The notes under the pieces: model-generated
Seen by the model: only the letters and a program-made list of their open reading frames with translations
Databases searched by the model: none
Told to the model about the DNA's origin: nothing
From: JBQKLI01 sp012798975
GTDB taxonomy: Bacteria > Bacillota > Clostridia > Tissierellales > Peptoniphilaceae
Assembly: GCF_052116305.1 (NCBI RefSeq)
Contig: NZ_JBQKLI010000005.1
Span: 60,600 to 124,599 of the forward strand
Reading direction: 5' to 3'
DNA: 64,000 bases
Shown: piece by piece, positions 15,977 through 24,747 of the stretch
Layout of the letters: every line of letters begins with the position of its first letter
Numbering within the stretch: the stretch's first letter is position 1
Translations under genes and position numbers: made by a program

Positions 15977-16245
15977 GAAAATCATCGAAAAGGTGCATAA
16001 GCCTTTCTTATTAAAACTATAGCAAATAAAAAAAGCTCATAATCAAATATGAGCTTTCGTTTTATAGCCGATCAGAACACCGATTAAAGCCGGTAGAAAA
16101 GCTAGAAATAGAATCGTTGTGTTGATATCGAAATTGAACACTAAAGTCGTTACAATGACGAAGGCTATTGCCGTTATAAAGGGATATAGATATTTAACTT
16201 TCTCCAGATACTTCCCTACAAAAAATCCACTGATAAGGCAGATTA
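15977..16245. repeat. Right copy of the ~270-bp direct repeat flanking the ABC-2 operon
   Basis: Colinear with 10411-10680. This copy lies within and just after an intact gene (16043-16384), so it is probably the original and the left copy the derived one. Confidence 0.85.
16026..16058 (-). terminator. Terminator overlapping the stop of the 113-residue membrane protein gene
   Basis: On the minus strand AAAGCTCAT-ATTTGATT-ATGAGCTTT then T residues; the loop holds the TGA stop codon. Confidence 0.75.
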
Positions 16246-16384
16246 GGGGGAAAAGGATGTATAAAAAGAGAAGTCCAAATCCTAAAGCATCATCTCCCGG
16301 AAGAAAAAACATTCCATAAAGAGCCATCCCTGCAAAAATAATCATGGAGATTATAATAGCAGTAATACCTTTGTTCTTAATCAT
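16043..16384 (-). CDS. Small integral membrane protein of unknown function
   Basis: A 113-residue protein with about four hydrophobic helices, from IIISMIIFAGMALYGMFFL to TILFLAFLPALIGVLIGYK. No family is recognised. The stop lies within a terminator hairpin. A truncated copy of its 3' half sits 5.5 kb away at 10477-10680 on the other side of the ABC-2 operon. It is a single gene, upstream of which lies the tail of a TetR regulator gene on the same strand. Confidence 0.6.
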   Translation of the reverse strand: MIKNKGITAIIISMIIFAGMALYGMFFLPGDDALGFGLLFLYILFPLICLISGFFVGKYLEKVKYLYPFITAIAFVIVTTLVFNFDINTTILFLAFLPALIGVLIGYKTKAHI

Positions 16385-16482
16385 AAGATCACCTTCCTTT
16401 ATATTCTATAGATACCCTGTTAGAAGCGGAATCTATAGAATATAAAGAAAAGATGAAAATTATTAAATATCTAGATAAAATA

Positions 16483-17058
16483 TTAAGTTTCGGAGTCTTG
16501 ATGCTTTTCTAAAATCCCGTATAAAAACAGGTCAATTCCGTTCTGTATTTCTTTACGGACATCTTTTCCCTTCCACTCCGGTTCCAGATAGCGGGAAAGA
16601 AGGACGAAAAGATGATGGACTGCTGTTTCAATATCAATATGCTTTCGAAGGTGAGCTTTGTTTTCCTCAAAGAGTGCCATAAAGGACTGAACGTAGGAAG
16701 TTTTCCATAAGAAATAAAGTTCCTCCGCTACATTTTCTGAAAGATTATAATGAATATCATGCATCATCGTATTGATATCAAAGGGGTGGCGGTCATGAAG
16801 GTAGAGCATCATTTTCTCAAGTTTTTTAACCGTAGAGTCCTCAGAAAGGCGAATAGTTTCTAAATTTTCGAAAACCTCTTTCGAAAGAGTTTCCATAATC
16901 GCAACATATATATCTTCTTTCTTTTTGAAGTGATGATATAAATTCGGCTGTGTAATGCCTAATATACCTGCTATCTGTCTTGTAGATGTTTTTTTATAGC
17001 CTTGACTCATAAAGAGTTCTTCTGCTGTTTCCAGTATTTTTTCTCGCATAGATTTCAT
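16483..17058 (-). CDS. TetR/AcrR-family transcriptional repressor
   Basis: A 191-residue regulator. The N-terminal TetR DNA-binding domain is clear: REKILETAEELFMSQGYKKT, then STRQIAGILGITQPNLYHHF with the recognition helix, then KKEDIYVAI. The C-terminal 140 residues would bind an unknown ligand. It is divergent from a MacB-like permease/ATPase pair across 215 bp, and an inverted repeat (CTTATC-AAAC-GATAAG) lies next to that operon's start, so it probably represses the exporter. AAGGAA lies 8 nt before the ATG. Confidence 0.88.
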   Translation of the reverse strand: MKSMREKILETAEELFMSQGYKKTSTRQIAGILGITQPNLYHHFKKKEDIYVAIMETLSKEVFENLETIRLSEDSTVKKLEKMMLYLHDRHPFDINTMMHDIHYNLSENVAEELYFLWKTSYVQSFMALFEENKAHLRKHIDIETAVHHLFVLLSRYLEPEWKGKDVRKEIQNGIDLFLYGILEKHQDSET

Positions 17059-17236
17059 AATATCATTTCCTTATCTAAAGCATCGTAAAATAGATGAAGC
17101 TTTTGTTACTTATGTTTTATATTTCTTAGACTCTATTTATTTTATCACAGTTGAAAGAGCGGATACAAACAAAAAGCCAGTTAGAAAAAAGAAGACATTT
17201 TTTGAAATGAATATATCCATTTATAGAAGAACGTGG

Positions 17237-17261
17237 TATTATAAGCTTATCAAACGATAAG
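17237..17261 (+). promoter_or_regulatory. -10 box and inverted repeat before the ABC exporter operon
   Basis: TATTAT at 17237-17242 is followed at once by CTTATC-AAAC-GATAAG (17246-17261), a dyad placed to cover the transcription start. The divergent TetR gene is the likely source of the repressor. Confidence 0.5.
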
Positions 17262-17273
17262 TAGGAGGTATAT

Positions 17274-18344
17274 ATGTTTTTAGCAATAAAAGAGATTATT
17301 CATTCAAAATTAAGATACGGTTTAGTTATCGGTCTTGTGTTTTTGATTGCTTATTTGGTGTTTTTTCTTACAGGTCTGGCTTATGGTTTAGCTTTAGATA
17401 ATCGGACGGCTGTAGATAAATGGGATGCAGATTATATTTTACTTGCAGAAGAATCGAATTCGAATCTAAGTATGTCCATGGTTCCCAGAAAAAATTTAGA
17501 GGAAGTGGAAGGAAATGAAAAAGCTCTGTTGGCACAAACTCCAGGAGTGGTAACTCAAGAAGGAAATGAAGATGGAGAGAAGATCACTGTAAGCTTTTTC
17601 GGGATCAATAAAGATGAGTTTATTATGCCGGAGGTTATAGAAGGAAAGGCTTTTGAATCCGATGCTCAGGCGGTAGCGGATATCAGCCTCAAGGACGAAT
17701 ATCAGGTAGATATCGGAGACAAGATAAAGCTTTCCGGCAATAAGAAGATCTTTGAAATCGTAGGATTTACGGAAGATGCAAAGTTTAATGTTTCTCCTGT
17801 TCTCTATATTTCAATTCCTGCTTATCAGGAAGTCCGTTTTGAGAAAACAGATTTGTCAGAAAATGCAAGGTTAAGCGGTGTAGTGGTAAAGGGAGATGTG
17901 GGTTCTTTCCCTGACGATATGGAAAACATCAGTATCTCAAGTTTTATTAACAATCTGCCCGGCTATAATGCCCAAGTATTGACCTTTGGATTTATGATAG
18001 GTTTCTTAATTGTTATAGCAGCTATTGTAATCGGGATATTTATTTATGTGCTCACCATGCAGAAAATAAATATATTTGGTGTAATGAAAGCCCAAGGGAT
18101 TTCCAGCGCTTTTATTGCAAAATCGATTATCGCACAGACCTTTATTTTGTCTGCAGCAGGGATTTTGCTGGGGCTAGGAGGAACCTATTTAACCTCTATA
18201 TTTTTACCGAGCACGGTTCCCTTCCAGAGCAATCCGATGTTTTTAGGGGCGATCAGTTTATTGATGCTTATTGTAGCAATACTGGCGGCGTTTTTCTCGG
18301 TTAGAGCTATTGTGAAGATTGATCCATTAAGAGCGATTGGGTAG
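17274..18344 (+). CDS. ABC transporter permease, FtsX/MacB-like
   Basis: A 356-residue permease. One N-terminal helix (about residues 15-38), a large extracytoplasmic MacB-like periplasmic core domain of about 190 residues, and three C-terminal helices within the FtsX domain (about residues 240-356), ending VRAIVKIDPLRAIG as in DevC/MacB-type proteins. AGGAGG lies 5 nt upstream of the ATG. It pairs with the ATPase 11 bp downstream. The pair would pump a hydrophobic compound or lipoprotein-like substrate; the substrate is unknown. Confidence 0.85.
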   Translation: MFLAIKEIIHSKLRYGLVIGLVFLIAYLVFFLTGLAYGLALDNRTAVDKWDADYILLAEESNSNLSMSMVPRKNLEEVEGNEKALLAQTPGVVTQEGNEDGEKITVSFFGINKDEFIMPEVIEGKAFESDAQAVADISLKDEYQVDIGDKIKLSGNKKIFEIVGFTEDAKFNVSPVLYISIPAYQEVRFEKTDLSENARLSGVVVKGDVGSFPDDMENISISSFINNLPGYNAQVLTFGFMIGFLIVIAAIVIGIFIYVLTMQKINIFGVMKAQGISSAFIAKSIIAQTFILSAAGILLGLGGTYLTSIFLPSTVPFQSNPMFLGAISLLMLIVAILAAFFSVRAIVKIDPLRAIG

Positions 18345-18355
18345 AAAGGAAGACT

Positions 18356-19060
18356 ATGAGTGCTATAGAATTTAAAAATGTGAAAAAACAATTTAAAGAC
18401 GGAAATAATATAATAGAAGCTTTGAAAGAAACGAATCTTAAAGTAGAGATGGGAAGTTTTGTGGCTATAATCGGACCTTCCGGTTCTGGGAAATCTACTT
18501 TTTTAACATTAGCAGGGGGGCTTCAATCTCCTTCAGAAGGAGAAATATTAATCAACGACAACCCTTTCAGCGAAGTAGAAGAGAAGAAAAGAGCGAAACT
18601 GCGTTTTAAAGAAATGGGATTTATACTCCAAGCATCAAACTTGATTCCTTTTTTGAAAGTAAAAGATCAGCTGGTTCTTGTAGATAAAGTAAATGGCAGA
18701 AAAGGGGAAAAATCAAAAGAAGATCTATTTGAACAGCTGGATATCGCCGATCTGGCTAATAAATATCCGGACGAGCTGTCTGGAGGAGAACGCCAGCGGG
18801 TTGCGATTGCACGATCTTTATACAATGATCCCTCTATTATACTGGCAGACGAACCGACAGCGAGTCTGGATTCGGAAAGAGCCTTTGAAGTGGTGGAAAT
18901 CTTAGCGAAAGAAACGAAATGCAAGAACAAGGCGACGATTATGGTTACCCACGATACACGTTTGATCGAGTACTGCGACCATGTGTATATTATGGAAGAT
19001 GGTGTATTAAGGGAAGAAAAGGATCGGTCTCAGAAGAAAATCGAGACTCTTTGTAATTAA
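18356..19060 (+). CDS. ABC transporter ATP-binding protein, MacB/LolD/DevA-like
   Basis: A 234-residue ATPase with Walker A GPSGSGKS, Q-loop ILQASNL, signature LSGGERQRVAIARSLYN, Walker B IILADEPTASLDS and the switch His VTHD. This set, especially GERQRVAIARSL and DEPTASLD, is typical of ATPases paired with MacB-type permeases. It is the second gene of the exporter operon and is followed by a terminator at 19087. Confidence 0.9.
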   Translation: MSAIEFKNVKKQFKDGNNIIEALKETNLKVEMGSFVAIIGPSGSGKSTFLTLAGGLQSPSEGEILINDNPFSEVEEKKRAKLRFKEMGFILQASNLIPFLKVKDQLVLVDKVNGRKGEKSKEDLFEQLDIADLANKYPDELSGGERQRVAIARSLYNDPSIILADEPTASLDSERAFEVVEILAKETKCKNKATIMVTHDTRLIEYCDHVYIMEDGVLREEKDRSQKKIETLCN

Positions 19061-19086
19061 ATAGAAAAGACCAAGAATAAAAGGCG

Positions 19087-19120
19087 CCCCTGAATCCGAA
19101 TAAGGATTTAGGGGTATTTT
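19087..19120 (+). terminator. Terminator after the MacB-like operon
   Basis: Stem CCCCTGAATCC / GGATTTAGGGG with G-U pairs, then TATTTT. Confidence 0.65.
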
Positions 19121-19202
19121 AATGGATGGTTGTCCTAGTATTAAAATAAGTATTCGCGGAAAAGAGAATACAGGTTATAATAAATAGATAGGAGGATTGT
19201 AT

Positions 19203-20378
19203 ATGAATAAAGAATTGATAAAAGATATCCTTTTGGAACTTCACAAAGGAGAAGATATAGCCGTTTTAAAGAAAAAGGTTCAAGAAATGGAAGGTATGAT
19301 TTCTTCTAAGGAGCTTGCAGAAGCGGAGGATCTATTAGAAGGATCCAGTATTCCCGTAGATGAAATCCAGCGTTTAAGTACGGCTCATACAGAACTTTTC
19401 AGTGGAAAATTAAAAGAAAAAGAAGTTTCCTATGGACATCCTGTGTTTGTTTTTATGGGAGAGAACAGAGGACTTGAAAAATTTATTGAAGAAAAATATA
19501 ATCCGGCACTAGAGGCTTTTCTTGCAGACCAAAAAGAGAAAAATTTAGAAGAGTTCAGGGCACAAGTGGAAGAACTTAAAAAAGTCGGTATCCATTATGA
19601 TAGAAAAGAGAATCTGTTTTTCCCTTATCTGGAAAATGCAGGCATTACGACACCTCCACAGGTCATGTGGGGGGTTGATGATGTGATCCGTGATCTTATC
19701 GGCAAACTATCTGATTCTCTAAAGGGCGATATTATGGTTAAAAGGGTTGAACTTGTCAGTCAAAGAGTATTAACTCAAGTTTATGAAATGATAGAAAAAG
19801 AAGACAAAATTCTTGTGCCTATGATTTTGGATTATTTGACAGAGGAAGATTTTATTTTAGCGGCTCAGGAAAGTGTTCATATGGGCTATGTCTTTAATCA
19901 GGGGATAGAAGGCGCATCGAACTCCGATGCCAACACATGGCTTTCTGAGAAGACAAAAGGCGAAATGAAAACACGAGCTATGGAAGAAGACAAGATACAG
20001 ATTTCAAGCGGTAGCTTTTATCCTAAGGAACTGGAAGCTATGCTCAACACCCTTCCAACAGATCTAACCTACGCAGATAAGGATGATATTGTAAGGTATT
20101 ATTCAGAGGGCAAGCATCAGGTATTTACAAGAACAAGAACCATACTGGGAAGAGACCTGTATCTCTGCCATCCTCCACAGCTCATTCCTGTTATTAAAGA
20201 ACTGATCGCTGATTTTAAAAGCGGCAAAAAAGATGAGATGATTGTACCCATGCGAAAGGGGAATCGACTTGAGCTGATTCGTTATTATGCTGTCCGAGGC
20301 GAAGATGGAGAATATCTAGGAGTTGTAGAAGTCACAGAAGAAATTTCGGACCAGCTGGAGATGTTTAAGGATTTATAG
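19203..20378 (+). CDS. DUF438 protein with hemerythrin-like and PAS domains
   Basis: A 391-residue protein. Residues 1-65 match DUF438 (LLELHKGEDIAVLKKK...STAHTELFSG). A central hemerythrin-like helical region follows (about residues 75-215, with HPVFVFMGENRGLEKFIEE and YDRKENLFFPYLE, where His and Glu could hold a di-iron site). A C-terminal PAS-like domain (about residues 270-391) ends with EYLGVVEVTEEIS. Family members are thought to sense oxygen or redox state. The start at 19203 has AGGAGG 7 nt upstream; a TATAAT sits at 19175. It stands alone. Confidence 0.82.
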   Translation: MNKELIKDILLELHKGEDIAVLKKKVQEMEGMISSKELAEAEDLLEGSSIPVDEIQRLSTAHTELFSGKLKEKEVSYGHPVFVFMGENRGLEKFIEEKYNPALEAFLADQKEKNLEEFRAQVEELKKVGIHYDRKENLFFPYLENAGITTPPQVMWGVDDVIRDLIGKLSDSLKGDIMVKRVELVSQRVLTQVYEMIEKEDKILVPMILDYLTEEDFILAAQESVHMGYVFNQGIEGASNSDANTWLSEKTKGEMKTRAMEEDKIQISSGSFYPKELEAMLNTLPTDLTYADKDDIVRYYSEGKHQVFTRTRTILGRDLYLCHPPQLIPVIKELIADFKSGKKDEMIVPMRKGNRLELIRYYAVRGEDGEYLGVVEVTEEISDQLEMFKDL

Positions 20379-20481
20379 TGAAGAAAAAATGATAAATTAT
20401 ATTCATATATAAAATAATTTATTATTTATCAGGCAGATATATTTTGCCCTATGTAATAGATACAAGGCTTATGTTCAATTT

Positions 20482-20517
20482 GGGGACCATAAAGGTAAAA
20501 AAAGGTCCCTTTTTTTA
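20482..20517 (+). terminator. Intrinsic terminator after the DUF438 gene
   Basis: GGGGACC...GGTCCC stem with an A-rich loop, followed by T7. About 100 bp after the stop codon. Nothing else is seen in the gap 20379-20664 apart from a TATAAT at 20619-20624. Confidence 0.7.
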
Positions 20518-20664
20518 TCTTTATTTAAGGCATTTCACAAACAAAAACAATTATGAACAAGCCTTTACAAATGGGAGAATTTAGAGGCTAATACTAGTGC
20601 TTTTGCAAGGTGGCGGGGTATAATATAGTTGCATTAAATAATAATTAAAATTTGGGAGGAAACA

Positions 20665-21279
20665 ATGAAAAGAAAATTATTAACAGCAGCATTAGCATTA
20701 GCATCGGCTATGGTATTGGGATCTATAAGCCCAGCCTTCGCAGATACAGAGGTAAAAAACCTGGATTCAGCAAACTCAGTGAATACAGTACAGGCAGCGA
20801 GTGTTCAAGAAAAAAGGCTTTCTGCAAGAGAGGCTCGGAAAATGGTAATCGATCGTTTTGGCGGAATCATTGAGAAAATCGAATACACCTATGATGAAAC
20901 AAATCCTCTTTATAAAGGAGAGGCATTAAAGCAGGGACAGAAAGTGGTCTTTGAAATCAATGCTAGAACAAGACAGTTTGTGAAATGGGATACTGGAAAT
21001 GATAACCAATGGAACGAGTTTAACAGAGATCTTCCTAAATTTATAACGATGGATGAAGCAGCAAAAAAAGTGATTGCACAGTCTGGGAAGAAAAATACCT
21101 TTGTTCAAAAAATCGATTTTAAATATGATGGCAACGAAACGATCTATCAAGGAGAAGCCTTTAATCGTGGCGTTAAATATTCCTTTGAACTATATGCAGG
21201 AAAAGGAAGAAACTTTAAAAAGTTTGATATAAGCACTGGTGATGAAACATGGGCAAAACAGTATTCTAATGTCAACTAA
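20665..21279 (+). CDS. Secreted PepSY-domain protein
   Basis: A 204-residue exported protein. Signal peptide residues 1-26, ending PAFA. Two PepSY-type repeats follow: LSAREARKMVIDRFGG (about residue 52) leading to FEINARTRQFVKWD, and FITMDEAAKKVIAQSGK (about 131) leading to FELYAGKGRNFKKFD. PepSY domains are small alpha-beta units found in protease propeptides and surface proteins and may inhibit peptidases or bind lipids. GGAGG precedes the ATG. Monocistronic, with a bidirectional terminator after it. Confidence 0.8.
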   Translation: MKRKLLTAALALASAMVLGSISPAFADTEVKNLDSANSVNTVQAASVQEKRLSAREARKMVIDRFGGIIEKIEYTYDETNPLYKGEALKQGQKVVFEINARTRQFVKWDTGNDNQWNEFNRDLPKFITMDEAAKKVIAQSGKKNTFVQKIDFKYDGNETIYQGEAFNRGVKYSFELYAGKGRNFKKFDISTGDETWAKQYSNVN

Positions 21280-21309
21280 AATATAATTAAATATCGAGAA
21301 CGATAAAAT

Positions 21310-21362
21310 AAAAAAAGCAGTGTGCTGAATTTGAGAAATTCCAGCACACTGTCTTTTTTATT
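21310..21362. terminator. Bidirectional terminator between convergent genes
   Basis: CAGTGTGCTG paired with CAGCACACTG, flanked by A7 on the left and T6 on the right; it overlaps the stop codon of the leftward gene at 21358. Confidence 0.8.
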
Positions 21363-21672
21363 TTTCGGAAGCTTCTTCAATTCCTTTCGGTGTAAGGGTC
21401 ACAACAGCACTGAAGGGATTATCCGATTCTCTTGTTTGATTATCATACAGGTAGTTCAGATAGCCGTGAAGGAAAAGCCATTCCAGTTTTGCTTGATACT
21501 CTTCGTCTGCTGCAGCGTTTCCTGACTGCATACTGATAGTAAGCCTGTCTCCTTTTGTATAGTCGAGATCGTATTTGAGGGTGTCTTGGTATAAGTCCTG
21601 AAGCAATGCTAAAGGTTTGTTGGGATAACGGTCATACTCTACAAAATAAACTTCTTTATTGTTGTTTTTCAT
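21358..21672 (-). CDS. Conserved hypothetical protein, 104 residues
   Basis: The ATG at 21672 has AAGGAGG 8 nt upstream. The product is soluble and acidic (MKNNNKEVYFVEYDRYPNKP) with no signal peptide, Cys or known motif. The middle (EYQAKLEWLFLHGYLNYLYD) is helical and aromatic-rich, and the end VTLTPKGIEEASEK resembles the last strand and helix of a winged-helix domain, so a wHTH-like fold is possible. It is downstream of and on the same strand as the carboxypeptidase gene, 47 bp away. Function unknown. Confidence 0.55.
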   Translation of the reverse strand: MKNNNKEVYFVEYDRYPNKPLALLQDLYQDTLKYDLDYTKGDRLTISMQSGNAAADEEYQAKLEWLFLHGYLNYLYDNQTRESDNPFSAVVTLTPKGIEEASEK

Positions 21673-21719
21673 GATGGAATCCTCCTTATAGTTTATATAC
21701 CCGTTCATCTCTGCAGAAT

Positions 21720-22640
21720 TTATATCTCCAAATTTTCTAGTATATCGATCGTTTCGACAATGTGCCCGTCACCAGGATCGGTAATCAACTCAAAAGGATA
21801 GCCCATAACCACTGTTATGATTTCTTTGTCGTTTTTCTCTGCTAAGGAAACCAAGCAGACGCCGGCATCGTATGTAGTCCCGGATTTTCCCCCTATAATT
21901 TTAAAACCATTTTGGGGATATTTCGGGAGTTCTTTAAACAAAGTCGATTCCATAAGAAGGCCCTCCGGGTGGTTTACGGTACTGGAGGATTTTATAGAAG
22001 CTGTAGAAAGAACTTCCTTGAATTTGTCAGAGGTTAAGGCTTCTTTGAAAATATTCGCCATATCTTCCGCACTGGTATAGTGACCTTCTGTATCCAGTCC
22101 GACGGGGTTTTTAAAAGCGGTATGGGAGAGATCCAGTTCAGCTGCTTGTTCATTCATCATTGCTACAAAATTTTCTGTAGAGCCGCCTATATGATAAGCC
22201 ATAGACCCTGCGCATTCTCCCCCGGAAGGAAGCATTGTACCATATAAAAGATCATTATAGCTGGTATTTTCATTTGAAACAAAACCGGCCATAGAGGCAT
22301 TGTCTCGGACCATCCTCTGGTATACCTCTGGGACAATAGGTGCGGGCTGATCAAAATCAGAAACATTTTCTAATGTTACCAGAATAGTCATAAGCTTTGT
22401 CAAAGAAGCTGGCGCTTGTTCTTCTTGGCTGTTTTTTGTATAGAGAATCTCTTCGTCTGTAAGATTATAGACGTAGATACTTGTGGATTTATAATCTTTT
22501 TCCTCAAGGATAGCTGTGTTTGTTTCCCGAGGGGAGGGAGGCGCAAACAGATTCTCTATCACAACTTTTCGAATAAAGACTGCAATAATAACCAATAGAA
22601 TAATAATTTGTATTTGTCGGATAGTCTGTTTTATTTTCAT
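21720..22640 (-). CDS. D-alanyl-D-alanine carboxypeptidase, peptidase S11 family
   Basis: A 306-residue penicillin-binding protein that would trim the fifth D-Ala of peptidoglycan stem peptides. An N-terminal membrane anchor (IIILLVIIAVFI) is followed by the catalytic domain: the SxxK motif in ASLTKLM, the KTG-type motif in GGKSGTT and a conserved DTEGHYTSAEDMA block. The second motif, normally S-x-N, reads PSGGECAG, so Gly stands where Asn is usual. The start at 22640 is the ATG before the anchor. It lacks the C-terminal amphipathic tail seen in longer family members. Confidence 0.85.
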   Translation of the reverse strand: MKIKQTIRQIQIIILLVIIAVFIRKVVIENLFAPPSPRETNTAILEEKDYKSTSIYVYNLTDEEILYTKNSQEEQAPASLTKLMTILVTLENVSDFDQPAPIVPEVYQRMVRDNASMAGFVSNENTSYNDLLYGTMLPSGGECAGSMAYHIGGSTENFVAMMNEQAAELDLSHTAFKNPVGLDTEGHYTSAEDMANIFKEALTSDKFKEVLSTASIKSSSTVNHPEGLLMESTLFKELPKYPQNGFKIIGGKSGTTYDAGVCLVSLAEKNDKEIITVVMGYPFELITDPGDGHIVETIDILENLEI

Positions 22641-22882
22641 AATGCCCCCCTTATGAATTTTCTTAGATAATCCTATTATATCAAACACGGCCGATGATAG
22701 GAGCTGGTTATTGTTTATGGGCAAATTTTAAAGCTTATTTTTTTAAAAGGCTTAAAATAGTACAAAATGGGATATATATAATTATACCGAGGAATTTACT
22801 TAAAGATGGAAAATGTTTCTTCGATTGGGTATAATATAAGAGAAGATATAAAATTAAAATCAATCAAAAGAAGGAGGAAAAT

Positions 22883-24610
22883 ATGGATAAGGATATGAAA
22901 AAAGATATGGATAAAGACATGAAAGATCCGATGGATAAAAATGGCTTAGGTGAAAATCTCCCTAGTAAAAATGATACAAAAGGGAAAGAAACAGGAATTC
23001 ATACAGCTGCCGGCTCTCCTGTAGATAACAATCAAGATACTATGACAGCAGGCGAAAGAGGACCCACTGTTCTTCAGGATCTTTGGATGATCGAGAAACA
23101 CGCTCATTTTAACAGAGAAGTGATTCCAGAGAGAAGAATGCATGCAAAAGGCTGGGGGGCTCATGGTACATTCACAGTAACCCATGATATTACAAAATAC
23201 ACAAAAGCAAAAATATTTTCTGAGGTAGGCAAAAAAACAGAAATGCTGGCTCGTTTCTCTACTGTAGCAGGAGAAAGAGGAGCGGCGGATGCAGAAAGAG
23301 ATATCCGCGGGTTTGCTCTTAAATTCTATACAGAAGAAGGAAACTGGGATTTAGTAGGAAACAATACTCCTGTATTCTTCTTTAGAGATCCGATGAAGTT
23401 TATCGATTTAAATCATGCGGTAAAGAGAGACCCACGTACAGGTCTTAGAAGTCCGAATACAAACTGGGATTTCTGGACATCTTTGCCGGAATCGCTGCTT
23501 CAAGTTACGATCATAATGACTGACCGGGGTATTCCAAGCTCCTTTAGATATATGCACGGATCTTCCAGCCATGCTTATTCTTTGATCAACGAAGATAATG
23601 AAAGAGTATGGGTTAAATTCCACTTCCGTTCTGAGCAGGGAATCCAAAACTTTACAGATCAGGAATCTGAAAAAGTTGTTGCAAAAGACCGTGAAAGTTC
23701 AGGAAGAGATTTATACGAAGCGATTGAAAAAGGAAAATTCCCTAAATGGAAAGTATATATTCAGGTTATGACGGAAGAACAGGCAAATGCTATGGAAAAC
23801 AATCCTTTCGACTTGACAAAAATGTGGTTGAAAGAAGACTATCCATTTATTCCAGTAGGAGAATTTGAATTAAATAAAAATCCAGAAAATTTCTTCGCGG
23901 AAATCGAACAGGCAGCATTTGCTCCTTCTAATGTTGTTCCGGGGATCAGTTTTTCTCCAGATAGAATGCTTCAAGCTAGACTTTTCGCTTATTCAGATGC
24001 CCAAAGATACCGCTTAGGTGTAAACCATCACCAAATCCCTGTTAACAGCCCTAAGGGTGTAAAAAATCCTCATACATTCCATAGAGACGGACAAATGAGA
24101 ATTGACGGCAACTTAGGTTCTGAGAACCACTATGAGCCGAACAGTTATGGAAACTGGACAGAGTTCCCTCATGCAGCTTTGCCAAAACAAGCAGGAGGAG
24201 ATGTATACCGTTATGATTTCAGAGAGGACGATCACGACTACTTTACTCAGCCGGGAATGCTCTTTAGAGGTTTAACAGAGGATCAGCAGCAGGTTCTTTG
24301 CGAAAACACAGCGAGAAATATGGGAGATTCTACATTACAGATTAAACACCGCCATATTGCAAACTGTTATGCAGCAGATGAAAATTACGGAAAAGGTGTT
24401 GCTAAAGCCCTAGGTATTAATATTGACGATGTAGATTTAGAAACTGCAAATATGAGAACTTCAAAAGAAGGAAACGAAAAAGCAAACAATCTTCATCCAG
24501 ATCTAAATGTACCAAGCGAAGATATGTCTGAGAAAGAATGGGAAGAAATCAAAACAGATTACGATCCGAAATCTTTTATTGATTGGGAAGAAGATCCATT
24601 CGTATTATAA
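22883..24610 (+). CDS. Heme catalase
   Basis: A 575-residue monofunctional catalase that turns hydrogen peroxide into water and oxygen. Catalytic His in RRMHAKGWGAHGTF, the distal Asn in RDPMKFIDLNH-type context, FSTVAGERGAADAERD, and the proximal heme Tyr in RLFAYSDAQRYRLG are all present. The C-terminus continues past the core (LTEDQQQVLCENTARNMG), the length of medium-size catalases. The first ~20 residues are a simple Asp-Lys-Met repeat (MDKDMKKDMDKDMKDPMDK), unlike the usual start. AAGGAGG precedes the ATG, with TATAAT at 22830. Its presence implies heme is made or scavenged. Confidence 0.95.
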   Translation: MDKDMKKDMDKDMKDPMDKNGLGENLPSKNDTKGKETGIHTAAGSPVDNNQDTMTAGERGPTVLQDLWMIEKHAHFNREVIPERRMHAKGWGAHGTFTVTHDITKYTKAKIFSEVGKKTEMLARFSTVAGERGAADAERDIRGFALKFYTEEGNWDLVGNNTPVFFFRDPMKFIDLNHAVKRDPRTGLRSPNTNWDFWTSLPESLLQVTIIMTDRGIPSSFRYMHGSSSHAYSLINEDNERVWVKFHFRSEQGIQNFTDQESEKVVAKDRESSGRDLYEAIEKGKFPKWKVYIQVMTEEQANAMENNPFDLTKMWLKEDYPFIPVGEFELNKNPENFFAEIEQAAFAPSNVVPGISFSPDRMLQARLFAYSDAQRYRLGVNHHQIPVNSPKGVKNPHTFHRDGQMRIDGNLGSENHYEPNSYGNWTEFPHAALPKQAGGDVYRYDFREDDHDYFTQPGMLFRGLTEDQQQVLCENTARNMGDSTLQIKHRHIANCYAADENYGKGVAKALGINIDDVDLETANMRTSKEGNEKANNLHPDLNVPSEDMSEKEWEEIKTDYDPKSFIDWEEDPFVL

Positions 24611-24630
24611 TTAGAATTTGATTTTAAAAG

Positions 24631-24667
24631 AAAACCCTAGAATAGCTTTCAGCTTTTCTAGGGTTTT
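24631..24667 (+). terminator. Catalase gene terminator
   Basis: AAAACCCTAGAA paired with TTCTAGGGTTTT, 20 bp after the stop codon. Confidence 0.8.
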
Positions 24668-24747
24668 ATCGATTTATAAGACTCCAGTAAAGAGCGCTTT
24701 TAAAGAAAGGTACCAGCGCAGCAGACATAGGGAATAAAGGAAAAAGT

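Noticed and set aside
22772..22786. PerR box before the catalase gene (TATAATTATA palindrome at 22777-22786)
   Set aside because: Only a 10-bp AT palindrome in an AT-rich region; too little of the 15-bp PerR consensus to claim a site, though PerR control is biologically plausible.
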